Position numbers and translations under genes: made by a program
Notes under the pieces: model-generated
What the model saw: only the letters and a program-made list of their open reading frames with translations
Told to the model about the DNA's origin: nothing
Database searches by the model: none
Part shown: piece by piece, positions 41,312 through 50,809 of the stretch
Layout of the letters: each line of letters opens with the position of its first letter
How positions within the stretch are numbered: position 1 is the first letter of the stretch
Origin: Bog-473 sp963787485
Lineage (GTDB): Bacteria > Actinomycetota > Acidimicrobiia > Acidimicrobiales > RAAP-2
Length of the DNA: 64,000 bases
Direction: 5' to 3'
NCBI GenBank assembly: GCA_963787485.1
Contig: CAWBDF010000007.1
Span: 248,001-312,000 of the forward strand

Positions 41312-42163
41312 ATGCCCGCCGACTCCGCTTCCCCTCCCGCGGTCCTCCTCGGTGAATCCTTGGGACCGTACCCGGGACAGCTCGACAGGACCTTCCTGCG
41401 CGAGTACGCCGCGGCCACCAAGGACCCCTCCGAATCGGCGCAGTCCGGCGACACGGTCCCGCCCGTCGCGCTGGTGACGCAGATCTGGGACGCGCAGAAC
41501 GAAGGACGAGCCGCACTGGTCTCGGGCATGCTGCAGGGCGCGTCCACTGGCGTGGTGCACGGGGAGCACGACATCGTGCTCCACCGACCGGTCGACCCCG
41601 GTGAACGACTCCAGGTGTGGGTCGAGGGCCACGGTGCTCGTCCCGCTGGTCGCAACGCGCTCGTGACCTTGCACTACACGCTGCTTGACGCACGCCATGC
41701 CCTGGTGGCAGAGCAGTGGTGGACCACGGTCTACATCGGGTCGTCGTGCTCCCCGATCGGCCGAGCCGCTCCGGAGCACGCCCTCCCGGAGGACGCCCGA
41801 AAGCGCCCACTGGGGACATACCGGGTCGAGGTGGACGTCGAGATGGCGCATCGTTACGCCACGGTCGCACGAGACTGGTCCGCCCACCATTTCGACATGG
41901 AGGCCGCTCGTTCGAGTGGGTTCGATCGCCCTTTCCTGCACGGGCTGTGCACGATGGCCCTGTGCGGCCAGGCCGTCGGCCAGATGGCCGCGGGGGGCGA
42001 CCAGACCAAGATCAGGCGCATCGCCGTCCGCTTCGCGGCACCGACCTTCCTCGGTGAACAACTCGAGGTGCGACTCTACGAGGCCGGCCCCTCGATCTGC
42101 GCCTTTGAGGCGACCTGTGACGGCGCATCGGTCATCACCAACGGCCGTGCAGAGTTGGTTTGA
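41312..42163 (+). CDS. MaoC-like double-hotdog hydratase/dehydratase
   Basis: 283 aa. The C-terminal hotdog has VARDWSAHHFDMEAARSSGF followed by DRPFLHGLCTMALCGQAV, the hydratase-2 motif (Asp and His active site). The N-terminal half is a degenerate hotdog (LDRTFLREYAAATKD). Such double-hotdog proteins hydrate 2-enoyl-CoA to the (R)-3-hydroxyacyl-CoA. The SDR just upstream could oxidise or reduce that product. Confidence 0.85.
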   Translation: MPADSASPPAVLLGESLGPYPGQLDRTFLREYAAATKDPSESAQSGDTVPPVALVTQIWDAQNEGRAALVSGMLQGASTGVVHGEHDIVLHRPVDPGERLQVWVEGHGARPAGRNALVTLHYTLLDARHALVAEQWWTTVYIGSSCSPIGRAAPEHALPEDARKRPLGTYRVEVDVEMAHRYATVARDWSAHHFDMEAARSSGFDRPFLHGLCTMALCGQAVGQMAAGGDQTKIRRIAVRFAAPTFLGEQLEVRLYEAGPSICAFEATCDGASVITNGRAELV

Positions 42164-42200
42164 TGATGTCAGGGCCTCAGAGCGGCGCGAGGGGAGGGTC

Positions 42201-43151
42201 ATGAAAATCGGGGATGTCGAGATCGTGCCCGTGATGGACGGATCGATCACCAGCCAGCTGCCGCCGAGCAAACCGTTCCCCCATCCCGGTTCGGAGGCCT
42301 GGCAGGCCCAGCACGGCATGTTCCGACCTGACGGGATGGTGGAGAGCACCGTCGGCGGGTTTTTGGTGCGCACGGGCGACCACCTGGCTCTCGTCGACGC
42401 GGGGAGCGGTCAGCCCTTCCCGGACGGTTACTCGCCCCCGGTGATCGACCTCGAGAACGACGATGACCCCATCGCCGGCCCGATGCGGGCCTACGGCACC
42501 TCTGACGACCAGCTGCGTCAGATGGCGGAGCACATGGCCCGGACCATGGTGGTCCAAGGACAGTTGCCACTCTCGCTCTCCGCCGTGGGGGTGCGCCCCG
42601 AAGACGTGACCGACGTGATCTTCACCCACCTCCACTTCGACCACATCGGCTGGGCTTCAGCCCAGGGGTCCGCCTTCTTCCCCAATGCCACGCTCCGCTG
42701 CGCCGCCGCCGACCTGGACCATTTCCTCGCGCGACCGGCCGAGGAGAGCTTCACGTCCCTCGTGTTTCGTGCCGTGACTGCCGCTGATCGCCTCGACCCC
42801 GTCCTCGGTCGCATCGAAACGTGGGAGGCCGACCGCCACATCCTGCCGGGGATCGACGTCCGTTTGGCCCCCGGGCACACTCCGGGGAGCAGTGTCGTCG
42901 TCGTCTCGGACGGCAACGACCGTGCGTTGCTCCTCGGCGACATCATCCATTGCCCGCTCGAACTCATGGACGAAGACTTCAATCTCCTCGTCGACCAGGA
43001 CCAGGAGCTCGCCAACGCGGTCCGGGAGGCCTACGCACGGGAGCTCGAGGGCTCGAACATTCCCGTAGCCGCCAGTCACTTTCCCGGACTCCGCTTCGGA
43101 CGGCTCGTCCCTGGCCAAGGCATCAGGCGTTGGACCTTCGACACTGAGTGA
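42201..43151 (+). CDS. Metallo-beta-lactamase-fold hydrolase
   Basis: 316 aa from ATG 42201 after a good GAGGGGAGG. The metal site is visible in FTHLHFDHIGW (HxHxDH), a downstream His in APGHTPGS, Asp in LLLGDIIH, and His in ASHFPG. It resembles N-acyl-homoserine lactonase/glyoxalase-II-like proteins found in catabolic clusters. Substrate unknown. A hairpin follows the stop at once. Confidence 0.87.
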   Translation: MKIGDVEIVPVMDGSITSQLPPSKPFPHPGSEAWQAQHGMFRPDGMVESTVGGFLVRTGDHLALVDAGSGQPFPDGYSPPVIDLENDDDPIAGPMRAYGTSDDQLRQMAEHMARTMVVQGQLPLSLSAVGVRPEDVTDVIFTHLHFDHIGWASAQGSAFFPNATLRCAAADLDHFLARPAEESFTSLVFRAVTAADRLDPVLGRIETWEADRHILPGIDVRLAPGHTPGSSVVVVSDGNDRALLLGDIIHCPLELMDEDFNLLVDQDQELANAVREAYARELEGSNIPVAASHFPGLRFGRLVPGQGIRRWTFDTE

Positions 43152-43154
43152 GCT

Positions 43155-43176
43155 GGGCGCCGAAGCACCGGCGCCC
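43155..43176 (+). terminator. Hairpin terminator after the metallo-beta-lactamase-fold gene
   Basis: Seven-base arms GGGCGCC (43155-43161) and GGCGCCC (43170-43176) with an 8-base loop start four bases after the stop. There is no strong T-run, which is usual in high-GC actinobacteria. Confidence 0.55.
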
Positions 43177-43186
43177 TCGCTTCACT

Positions 43187-43214
43187 CTCGAATGAGACTC
43201 AGCTCTTATTTGAG
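43187..43214. promoter_or_regulatory. Operator-like imperfect palindrome upstream of a TetR gene
   Basis: Arms CTCGAATGAGA (43187-43197) and TCTTATTTGAG (43204-43214) pair at 9 of 11 positions (the other two G-T). It lies 26 bp before GTG 43240, a typical place for an autoregulated TetR operator. A start at ATG 43192 would put it inside the gene. Confidence 0.4.
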
Positions 43215-43239
43215 GGCGGGGCGGGTACAGTGGCGGCCA

Positions 43240-43932
43240 GTGACGACGTTGCCGATCGGACCGCTGGAGAACCCCTTCCCCGGTCTGCGGGACCGGAAGA
43301 AGCAACGGACACGTCTCGCCATTCAGGACGCCGCGCTCGCGCTCTTCGTCGAGCAGGGGTTCGACGCGACAACGGTCGAGCAGATCGCCGATCAGGCCGA
43401 AGTGTCCACCGCCACCTTCTTCCGCTACTTCAAGAGGAAGGGAGAGGTGATTTTCGCTGGCGACGCGTACCGGATGGAGGATCTCGAACGGGCCATCCTC
43501 AAGCGGCCACGATCCGAGGACGATCTGCAGGCGGTTCGTCACGCCCTCCGGGTCGAATGGGTCCCATCGATCGACCCCACCCGGGTTTGGCGTCAGACTC
43601 GGGCGGCCTCGACCTCCCCCCTGCTGCGCGGACTGAGCTCGGATCTGGGAGCCGCGTGGCAGAACGTCATCGGCACCGCCCTGGCCAAACGGCACGGGCT
43701 CACGGTCGCTGATCGGCGGTGCGGCCTCACGGCGGCGTTGGCGTATGCCGTCATGAGCAACGCGGTCAACAGCTGGGTGCGATCGGAACCCCCCAGCGAC
43801 CTGACCGAGGCGGTCGACAGCGGGTTTGCCTTGCTGGCCGAGATGAACGCCGAATGGTACAGCTCCCGTGTGGAGCCCACCGCACGCTCAGAACGACAGG
43901 CGCCGCGCGAAGTGGAGCAGGTGACCGCGTAG
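43240..43932 (+). CDS. TetR family transcriptional regulator
   Basis: 230 aa from GTG 43240. ATG 43192 is in frame but would put an operator-like palindrome in the coding region. The HTH reads AIQDAALALFVEQGFDATTVEQIADQAEVSTATFFRYFKRKGE. The ligand domain carries no recognised signature. The last 45 bp overlap the convergent TetR gene. Confidence 0.86.
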   Translation: MTTLPIGPLENPFPGLRDRKKQRTRLAIQDAALALFVEQGFDATTVEQIADQAEVSTATFFRYFKRKGEVIFAGDAYRMEDLERAILKRPRSEDDLQAVRHALRVEWVPSIDPTRVWRQTRAASTSPLLRGLSSDLGAAWQNVIGTALAKRHGLTVADRRCGLTAALAYAVMSNAVNSWVRSEPPSDLTEAVDSGFALLAEMNAEWYSSRVEPTARSERQAPREVEQVTA

Positions 43933-44472
43933 CTCGTCGTCTCCCATGTCGACCACCAGAGGGTGGGTGACCGCCGCTCCAAGGGCTGAGGTGAGCATGG
44001 CGGCTTGCACCCGGGCACCAGGGCCGGCTTCGCCGGTGAGCAGCTGGTACATCCGTTCCATGAGTTTCCGGTACGGCTCGTGGCCGGCCAGCAGGCGAAC
44101 CATCACGGGATCACCCTGGAGGTGGGCCGCCCGATATCGCCTGGCGACGACGAGATCGACGACTTGCTCGAGCAGGACCTCACACGCCCAGGCCTTGTCT
44201 TCTTGAGCCTCGGCCTCGTTGATCGCCCGCTCCAAGACGACCAGCTCCGACGTCGCCGCCGCAAAGACGATCTCTTCCTTGGCCTTGTACTGGTGGTAGA
44301 CGGCCGCCTTGGTCACCCCGATCGCGTCGGCGATCATCTGCAGCGACGTCCCGCTGACCCCGTGTTCGGCGAAGAGCACCCGTGCCGCGTCGACGATTCG
44401 CTGTTGCGCCGCGGTGAGGGGAACGGCCTGGAGCTCCGATATGGGGGTGGTCGGTGCGGTCGCGGGCGTCAC
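43888..44472 (-). CDS. TetR family transcriptional regulator
   Basis: 194 aa from GTG 44472. HTH: IVDAARVLFAEHGVSGTSLQMIADAIGVTKAAVYHQYKAKEEIV near residues 26-69. The C-terminal domain ends GHLLHFARRLSF. It converges with another TetR gene (45-bp overlap) and is downstream, across a 65-bp gap, of an aldo/keto reductase gene on the same strand. Confidence 0.88.
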   Translation of the reverse strand: MTPATAPTTPISELQAVPLTAAQQRIVDAARVLFAEHGVSGTSLQMIADAIGVTKAAVYHQYKAKEEIVFAAATSELVVLERAINEAEAQEDKAWACEVLLEQVVDLVVARRYRAAHLQGDPVMVRLLAGHEPYRKLMERMYQLLTGEAGPGARVQAAMLTSALGAAVTHPLVVDMGDDELRGHLLHFARRLSF

Positions 44473-44537
44473 CCCCCTGACGTTACTCGACCTGGCCTCC
44501 CGGAGCTAGCCGTTCGGCTATCCCTGCGAGCCGTTCC

Positions 44538-45572
44538 TCAGACCGCGACCGCTCGTCTGCGCCGGTTCGCGTCGGTGAGCGACGGCGGCACGTAGCCGGT
44601 ATCGGCCCACGTGAAGTTCGTCCCGGGAGGAACGATGTGGTCGATCCGGTCGAGCAGGTCCGAGTCCAGCCGGACGTCGGTTGCTCCGAGCTGGCTCTCG
44701 AGGTGCTCCATTGTGCGTGGACCGAGGATGGCCGACGTGACCGCGGGATGCCGGAGGACGAAGGCCAGGGCCAGGTGAATCAGGGTCAGACCGGCTTCTT
44801 CGGCCAGGAGCGCCAGCGCCTCGGCAGCCTCGAGCTTGGCCTGGTTGGCCGGCAGGGACAGGTCGTAGCGACCGGGGACTCGGCCCGACCGCCGGCTGGT
44901 GAGGTCCTCTGCTCCCTTCCTCCATCTCCCGCTCAGCCATCCGCCGGCCAGCGGGCTCCAGGGGATCACGCCCATGCGGTACTTCTGACAGACAGGCAGC
45001 ACCTCCGCCTCCACGCCTCGCGCCAGGATCGAGTACGGGGGCTGCTCGCACACGAAGCGCTCTCGGGTCCGTTCGAGAGCGACCCACTGGGCCTCGACGA
45101 TCTGCGACGGAGGAAAGGTCGACGAACCCAAGGAGAGGACCTTGCCCTGACGGACCAAATCGCTCAGCGCTCCGAGGGTCTCGTCGATGTCGGTGGACGG
45201 CGCGGGGCGGTGGATTTGGTAGAGGTCGATGTAGTCCGTGCCCAGTCGACGGAGACTGTTCTCGCACTCCCGGATGATCCAGCGACGGGAGTTCCCCCGC
45301 ATGTTGAGATCGGAGCCCATGGGCAGGTGCACCTTGGTGGCGATCACCAGATCGTCGCGTCGGCCGGCGATCGACTTGCCCACGATCTCCTCGGACTCCC
45401 CCGTCGAGTAGGCGTCTGCCGTGTCAATGAAGTTCACGCCGGCTTGGAGGGCCCGGTCGATGATCCGGGCCGATTCCGCGTGGTCGGAATTGCCCCAGGC
45501 GCCGAACATCATCGCGCCGAGGCACAGCTCGCTGACCTTCACGCCGGTCGAACCAAGATTGCGATACTCCAC
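44538..45572 (-). CDS. Aldo/keto reductase
   Basis: 344 aa from GTG 45572, with GGAGA six bases upstream. It has VNFIDTADAYSTGESEEIVG (catalytic Asp, Tyr), ATKVHLPMG (Lys), and DLYQIHRPAPSTDIDETL (His). C-terminal AILGPRTMEHLESQLGA binds NADPH. Resembles voltage-gated-channel-beta-like and general-stress AKRs. It would reduce aldehydes or ketones; the substrate is unknown. Confidence 0.9.
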   Translation of the reverse strand: MEYRNLGSTGVKVSELCLGAMMFGAWGNSDHAESARIIDRALQAGVNFIDTADAYSTGESEEIVGKSIAGRRDDLVIATKVHLPMGSDLNMRGNSRRWIIRECENSLRRLGTDYIDLYQIHRPAPSTDIDETLGALSDLVRQGKVLSLGSSTFPPSQIVEAQWVALERTRERFVCEQPPYSILARGVEAEVLPVCQKYRMGVIPWSPLAGGWLSGRWRKGAEDLTSRRSGRVPGRYDLSLPANQAKLEAAEALALLAEEAGLTLIHLALAFVLRHPAVTSAILGPRTMEHLESQLGATDVRLDSDLLDRIDHIVPPGTNFTWADTGYVPPSLTDANRRRRAVAV

Positions 45573-45634
45573 GGTCTTCTCCTTCGCCTGGGGCCTGCCT
45601 GGTGAGTGGGTGCGGCGCCGGCGCCGGTGTGAAC

Positions 45635-48198
45635 TCAGGTGGTGCTCGAGACCTCGCTCGTCGCGCCAGGCCAGGCCACCACGTCGGCATCCCGCAGGGC
45701 ACTCATGTCGGCCTGGTCGTAGCCCAACTCGGCGAGGATCATCTTTGTGTGCTCGCCGAGCTCGCAGTGCGGTCGACCGACGCCCGGCGTCTCTGAGAAC
45801 GTGATCATCGGAGCGTGCCGCCAGTATCGGCCCCCGAAGCTGGGGTGCTGAGTCTCGACCATCGTGTGATTGGCCAGCGACTGAGGATCCTGGAACAAGA
45901 ACGCGAAATTCGACATCGCATCCGCACCGATGCACCCGACGCCCGCGGCGAGCATGCTGCTCTCCCATTCCTCGGCGGACCGGGTCATGAACAGCTCTTC
46001 GAGCAGCGATTCCAAGGCAGGCCGGTTCTGGGCACGTTGGGCCGCAGTGGCGAACCGCGCATCGGAGGCGAGCTCGGTCTGCCCCGCGGTCTGGCAGAAC
46101 CGGGCGAAGGACTCATCGTCCTGGGCCGAGAGGAACACCCAACGGGGATCTGGGTTCTGGTACGGCTCGAGGGGCGGCGCGTCGGCGGATCGGGATGCCG
46201 TCTCGTACAGGCGATAGGTGGCCCCGGTGCCCAACTGGCGCTGGTCCACCGCCGGACGACCCGGCTTGCCGTCGTAGGCGAGGGCGTCCGCCCAGTTGAG
46301 GTAGATGTTCGAGACGATCATGGACGACTCCGCGTACTGGCCGCGGCCCGTGCGATGGCGAGCGAAGAGCGCCATCATCAAGGTGGCCGCGCACCCAGCC
46401 GCGGCCACCGGGTCGGCACCCGTCTCGGTCAGAGGAGGGTTGCCCTCCCCGGCCTGGTACGCCGTGGTGCCGGCGAAGGCCGCGATGATGGGATCGATGG
46501 CCGGCTGGCGGCGATAGGGGCCCGTCGAGCCGTACGACGCGCCGTAGTGGTAGACGATGCCCGGGTTCACCTGGCGAATCGTCTCGTAGTCGATGCCGAG
46601 GGATTCGGGCACGCCGGGACGGAAGCTGTGCACGAAGAGGTCGGCCTTGGCCACCAGATCGTGCAGGATCTTTCGACCTCGCTCGTCCTTGAGGTTCAAG
46701 GCGATGCTCTCCTTGCCCTGCATGGCGCGCACCATGTTGTTCTGGCCCATGTTCAGCACCGGGTCAGAGGCGCCTCCAGCCGACTGGTTGAAGGGATCTC
46801 CTCCGAGCAGCCGGTACGGGTCGCCCGCGAGGCGCTCGATCTTGATCACCCGAGCGCCGAGGTCGGCCAGAAGCGACGTGGCGAACGGAGTGGCGTAGTA
46901 GTACGCGCACTCGACGATCGTGACCCCGGCGAGTGGTCCGCCCGACCCGCTCGGGGGGCTCTCGCTCACGCCGCCGGTCGAAGTGGGCTGGAGGGCCACC
47001 TGCTCGGCCGCGAGGAGCGCCGCCGGGGGCAGTCCCGACACGACGGGAGCCGCTCCCCGCACGGACCCCGGAGCGCCCGGGATCTTCACGAGCGGACCGA
47101 CCTCGAGCACCCGACCCAGATCGGGGTCGTCCACCTCGACCACGTTGCCCGTCTCGACGATCTGGGGGTGCCGGAGCGCCTCTTGGGTCGTCTGGATCAC
47201 GTCTCCGCAGACGTTGCCGTTCTCGAGATAGGCCTCCATCCACTCGGCCGCCGTCCTCTCCGCCATCCGCTCGGAGAGCAGTCTGACCAGTTCGACCCTG
47301 GTGTCCTCGTCGGGGAACTGGTGTGGAGCCCCCTTGAAGCGCACGTCGTCCCAGATCCACTCGAAGCCGAGCACCTTGATCCACGCCGGGAAGAAGTGCG
47401 GCTCCGTGTGCGAGTGCACCATCCATCGCCCGTCCTTCGTCTGCACTCGCATCCCGATGAGGTTGGTCTCCCGGGGGTCCCGGTGGTGCGCCAGGGTGTG
47501 CTCGTCCTCCTTGGCGGCTCGGGCGGCCCCGGTCTCCGCCGGCAGTTCCTCACCATCGCGCAGGAGCCAGCGGACCTTCGGATTGATCCGGCACGCGAGA
47601 GCGCGGAGCATGCTCGTCTCGACCAGCTGGCCCCGCCCCGTGAGGTCTCGGGCCCGGACGGCCGCCAGCACACCTTGCACGACCAGCATGGCCGTGAAGT
47701 AGGAGGCATCCCGAGGGGCCCGGAACACCGGGCGCGAGCCGTCCCCGAACCACCCCGGCTGGTCCCGGAATGTGCCGGCTTTGGCCATCACGACCCCGTC
47801 GTCCGCCGGCACCCCGGCCAGCGGGCCCGAGGAGCCGAAGCCCGTGACCGAGCAGTACACCAATCTGGGATTTGCCGCCGAGAGCGCGGCGTACCCGATC
47901 CCGGCTGCGTCGGCGACGCCCCCGCCGAACGACTCGATGACGACGTCCGCCGTCGCGGCACGCGCAAGGATCTCGTCACGGCCCGCGTCGGAGTGCACGT
48001 CCAGCTCCACGCACTCCTTGCCACGGTTCGTCAGGATGTCACCGGGCTCGGAGCGATCGGGGTTCCCCCCGGCGGCTCCACCCGCACGACCTCGGCGCCG
48101 AAGTCAGCCAGGATCATGGTGGCCAATGGCCCGGCCATCCCCCCTGACAGGTCCAGCACCCGCAATCCGTCGCAAGCTCCCTGCATCGGTGCGCTCAT
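45635..48198 (-). CDS. Double-domain class III CoA-transferase (CaiB/BaiF), frame broken by one base
   Basis: Two full CaiB/BaiF domains on one chain, ~854 aa if restored. Domain 1 begins at ATG 48198 (GLRVLDLSGGMAGPLATMILADFGAEVVRVEPPGG) and continues in another frame from NPDRSEPGD; domain 2 begins GVTIVECAYYYATPFATSLLADLGARVIKIE about residue 430. A G missing from a G-run (cccccc at 48065-48070) explains the break. Class III CoA-transferases swap CoA between acids. Tandem fusions of this kind may work as an internal dimer. The active-site Asp of domain 2 is plausible in GRGQYAESSM, but the classical DVS-type motif is not seen. Confidence 0.82.
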
Positions 48199-48268
48199 CC
48201 CTCCCTCGTCGTTCTCGTTCACTGCAGTCCGTCCGGGTCGGCCGGACCCCTGGGTCGCGTGCCTTTTC

Positions 48269-49468
48269 CTATGCCGCGTCGGCAACCTGCATCAGCCGTG
48301 ACAGGTTCCCGCCCATGACCCGGCGGATGGCCTGGTCGTCGAGACCCTTGAGCTCGTCCACGAAGCTGATCGGATCTGTCATCCCCTCGGGGTGCGGGTA
48401 GTCGGAGCCGAAGAGCACGTGCTCGGAGCCGAGCAGATCGACCAGACCGACCGTGTCCTCCTCGTGGAACGGGTGCACGAAGATGTTTCGTTTGAACACC
48501 TCGACGGGGTTCTCGTCGAACTCTTGGGGCGCCATCTGATAGGCGTGATCGAGGTGTTCGAGCAGGTATCGCACCCAGTTGCTCCCGTTCTCCACGGGAG
48601 CGATCTTGAGTTGAGGGAAGCGGCTGCACAGACCGTGCCCGATGAGGGAGGCGATGGCGTCGACGATCGGGCGGTGCATCCCGAACATGATCGTCCCGAA
48701 GGCCGTACCACCCTTGAAGGGCGTGAACTCGCTGCGGATCCCCTCCCAGTCGTTGTAGTAGCGCTGATAGCCGCTGTCCGAGCCGTGCAGGCCAACGAAG
48801 ATGTTGGCCTGCACCACCCGCTCCCAGAACGGGTCGAACTCCGGCAACGCCATGGAGCGGCGCCCCATGAACCCGGGCACCGGCGCCGGCCGGATGAGGA
48901 TCGCCCGCGCCCCGTGCTCGATCACCCATTCGAGCTCCTCGACGCCGCGCTCAACGATGTTCAGCGCGATCACCGGGACCGGGAAGATCCGATTCTGGTA
49001 GTCGAAAGTCCAGTGCTCGTGCATCCACTGGTTGAGCGCGTGGATCACCACATGGGTGGCCACCGGGTCGTCGCTCAGTCGCTCCTCGAGCAGGCTGGCC
49101 AGGGTGGGCCACATCATGGCCCGGTCGATGCCCAGCTCGTCCATCAGCTTCAGCCGTGGCTCGGGGTCGCGGTAGGCCGGGATGGCACGGATGGCCTTAC
49201 CCATGATCTCGCGGCGTGACTTGCCCTCGGGGTTGCCCTCCTTGAAGTACTCCTCTTGGGCGCCCGGTGCGGCGACGACGTCGAAGGTGGGGTTGGGAAT
49301 GTAGTCGCTGATGACGTTGTGCACGGCGATCTTGGTCCGCCCGTCGACCTCGATGTACCGGATGAATCCCTGGTAGTCCGGCGGCAGGAACTTGGTGAAC
49401 GCGTCCTTCGTCTCGTACATGTGGTTGTCCACGTCGAACACGGGGAAGTCGAGGACTCGTGACGGCAT
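48269..49468 (-). CDS. Amidohydrolase family 2
   Basis: 399 aa. The N-terminal motif is DVDNHMYETKDAFTKF (Asp and His) and the C-terminal LFGSDYPHPEGM retains the key Asp. Internal HGSDSGYQRYYNDW is shared with other actinobacterial family members. It is 70 bp upstream of the double-domain CoA-transferase and is probably in the same transcript. Substrate unknown. Confidence 0.86.
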   Translation of the reverse strand: MPSRVLDFPVFDVDNHMYETKDAFTKFLPPDYQGFIRYIEVDGRTKIAVHNVISDYIPNPTFDVVAAPGAQEEYFKEGNPEGKSRREIMGKAIRAIPAYRDPEPRLKLMDELGIDRAMMWPTLASLLEERLSDDPVATHVVIHALNQWMHEHWTFDYQNRIFPVPVIALNIVERGVEELEWVIEHGARAILIRPAPVPGFMGRRSMALPEFDPFWERVVQANIFVGLHGSDSGYQRYYNDWEGIRSEFTPFKGGTAFGTIMFGMHRPIVDAIASLIGHGLCSRFPQLKIAPVENGSNWVRYLLEHLDHAYQMAPQEFDENPVEVFKRNIFVHPFHEEDTVGLVDLLGSEHVLFGSDYPHPEGMTDPISFVDELKGLDDQAIRRVMGGNLSRLMQVADAA

Positions 49469-49593
49469 CGGTGTCTCCTTGGCCTACGAATGAGGTGCTC
49501 ATCGCGCCTGCCACCAATGATACCAAGGCGCGTTTGCACCCAGGAGAGGCCGACGCCGGACGGCACCGGCGGCCCCGACCGCCGAACCCCTGG

Positions 49594-50809
49594 TCAGCCA
49601 GGTTCTGCCGAGAAGATGGCGCCCGTGTCCTCCAGCGTCTCGAGCTCGGCGTCGGTGACGTCGAGCCACCGGCGCAGCACCTCGCGGGTGTGCTGGCCCA
49701 GCCGGGCCGGCGGCACCGGCGACCGCCCGGGCGTCGCACTCCAGCGCTGGGCGGACCCGGTGTAGGTCACGTACCCGAGATCGGGCTGGTCCACACGTTC
49801 GGGCAGCCCTCGGGCCCGCAGCTGCGGGTCGCGCCACAGGTCCTCCTCGTCCTGCACGACCGCGGCGGCCAGACCGGCGCGCTGGAGGTGGTGCATTCCG
49901 ACGTGGGCGCTGCACCGGCCGGCCCACGCGGCCAGGGCCTCGGAGAGATCGGGTTCGAGCGCGCGAGCACGTTCGGGATCCTCGGTGACCAGGTCTGGAC
50001 GGTTCAGCGCGACGCAGAGGACGCTCCAATCGGCGCTGCCCTCAATGTCGACGGCCAGCCATTGATCGTGGCCCCGGCTCGAGAAGATGCCCGACAGCCA
50101 AGACCCCGGCACCCGGTTCGGCGCCGGCGGGTCGTCGTGGCCGAGGTTGAGCGGCGCGGCGTACAACATGGCGAGCATGGGACCCACGGCATCGATCTGC
50201 GCCACATCGAGGTAGGCCGGGGTGCCGCTTCTCCTCGCCTCGGCGAGCGCGGACACGGTCGCCAACGCCCCCGTGGCGGCCGTGAGGTAGTCCGTGAGGG
50301 TGCCATGGTTGTAGCCCCACGTCGAGGCCAGCCCCAGATAGGGGGCGATCGTCTTCGCGTACGCCAGGTAATTGGCCCGTGGCCCGGCTCGCCCGTATCC
50401 CGTCATCGACAGCATCACCAGGCTCGGCCTGTCGACCAGGAGTTCTTCGTACCCGCAGGCCCACCGCTCGAGCACGGAAGACCCGAAGTTCTCGATCACC
50501 ACGTCGCAGACGCCGACCAGGCGGTGGAACAGTGACCGTGCCTCGGACGAGGCCAGGTCCAAGGACAGGTTGCGCAGGCCGCAGCGTCAGCGACGCCTGC
50601 GTCACCGTCGTGGGAACGCCAGACGGTTCGAGCGCCGAATTGCCGATGGAGTACGCCGGCATGCGCAGGACTTCGGGGCGGTCTCGGGCCTCGACCTTGA
50701 CGACCTCGGCCCCGAGATCGGCCAGCAGCGTGGCCGCGGTGTTCCCGGCGACGAACATCCCGAAGCTGAGGACCCGCACTCCGGTCAGCAGCTCCGGCTG
50801 GTCAGACAA
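49594..50809 (-). CDS. Class III CoA-transferase, reading frame broken by one base
   Basis: The N-terminal half (TTG 50809, SDQPELLTGVRVLSFGMFVAGNTAATLLADLGAEVVKVEARDRP) runs to TLRPAQP. The protein then continues as NLSLDLASSEARSLFHRLVGVCDVVIENF in another frame. Deleting one base in the GGCC at 50577-50580 gives a ~404-aa CaiB/BaiF protein. The catalytic Asp lies in PAYLDVAQIDAVG. The start overlaps the stop of the paired CoA-transferase gene upstream (50802). Two adjacent class III genes suggest a heteromeric enzyme. Confidence 0.82.

Noticed and set aside
45815..48301. 828-residue plus-strand open frame
   Set aside because: Antisense to the double-domain CoA-transferase; no family resemblance.
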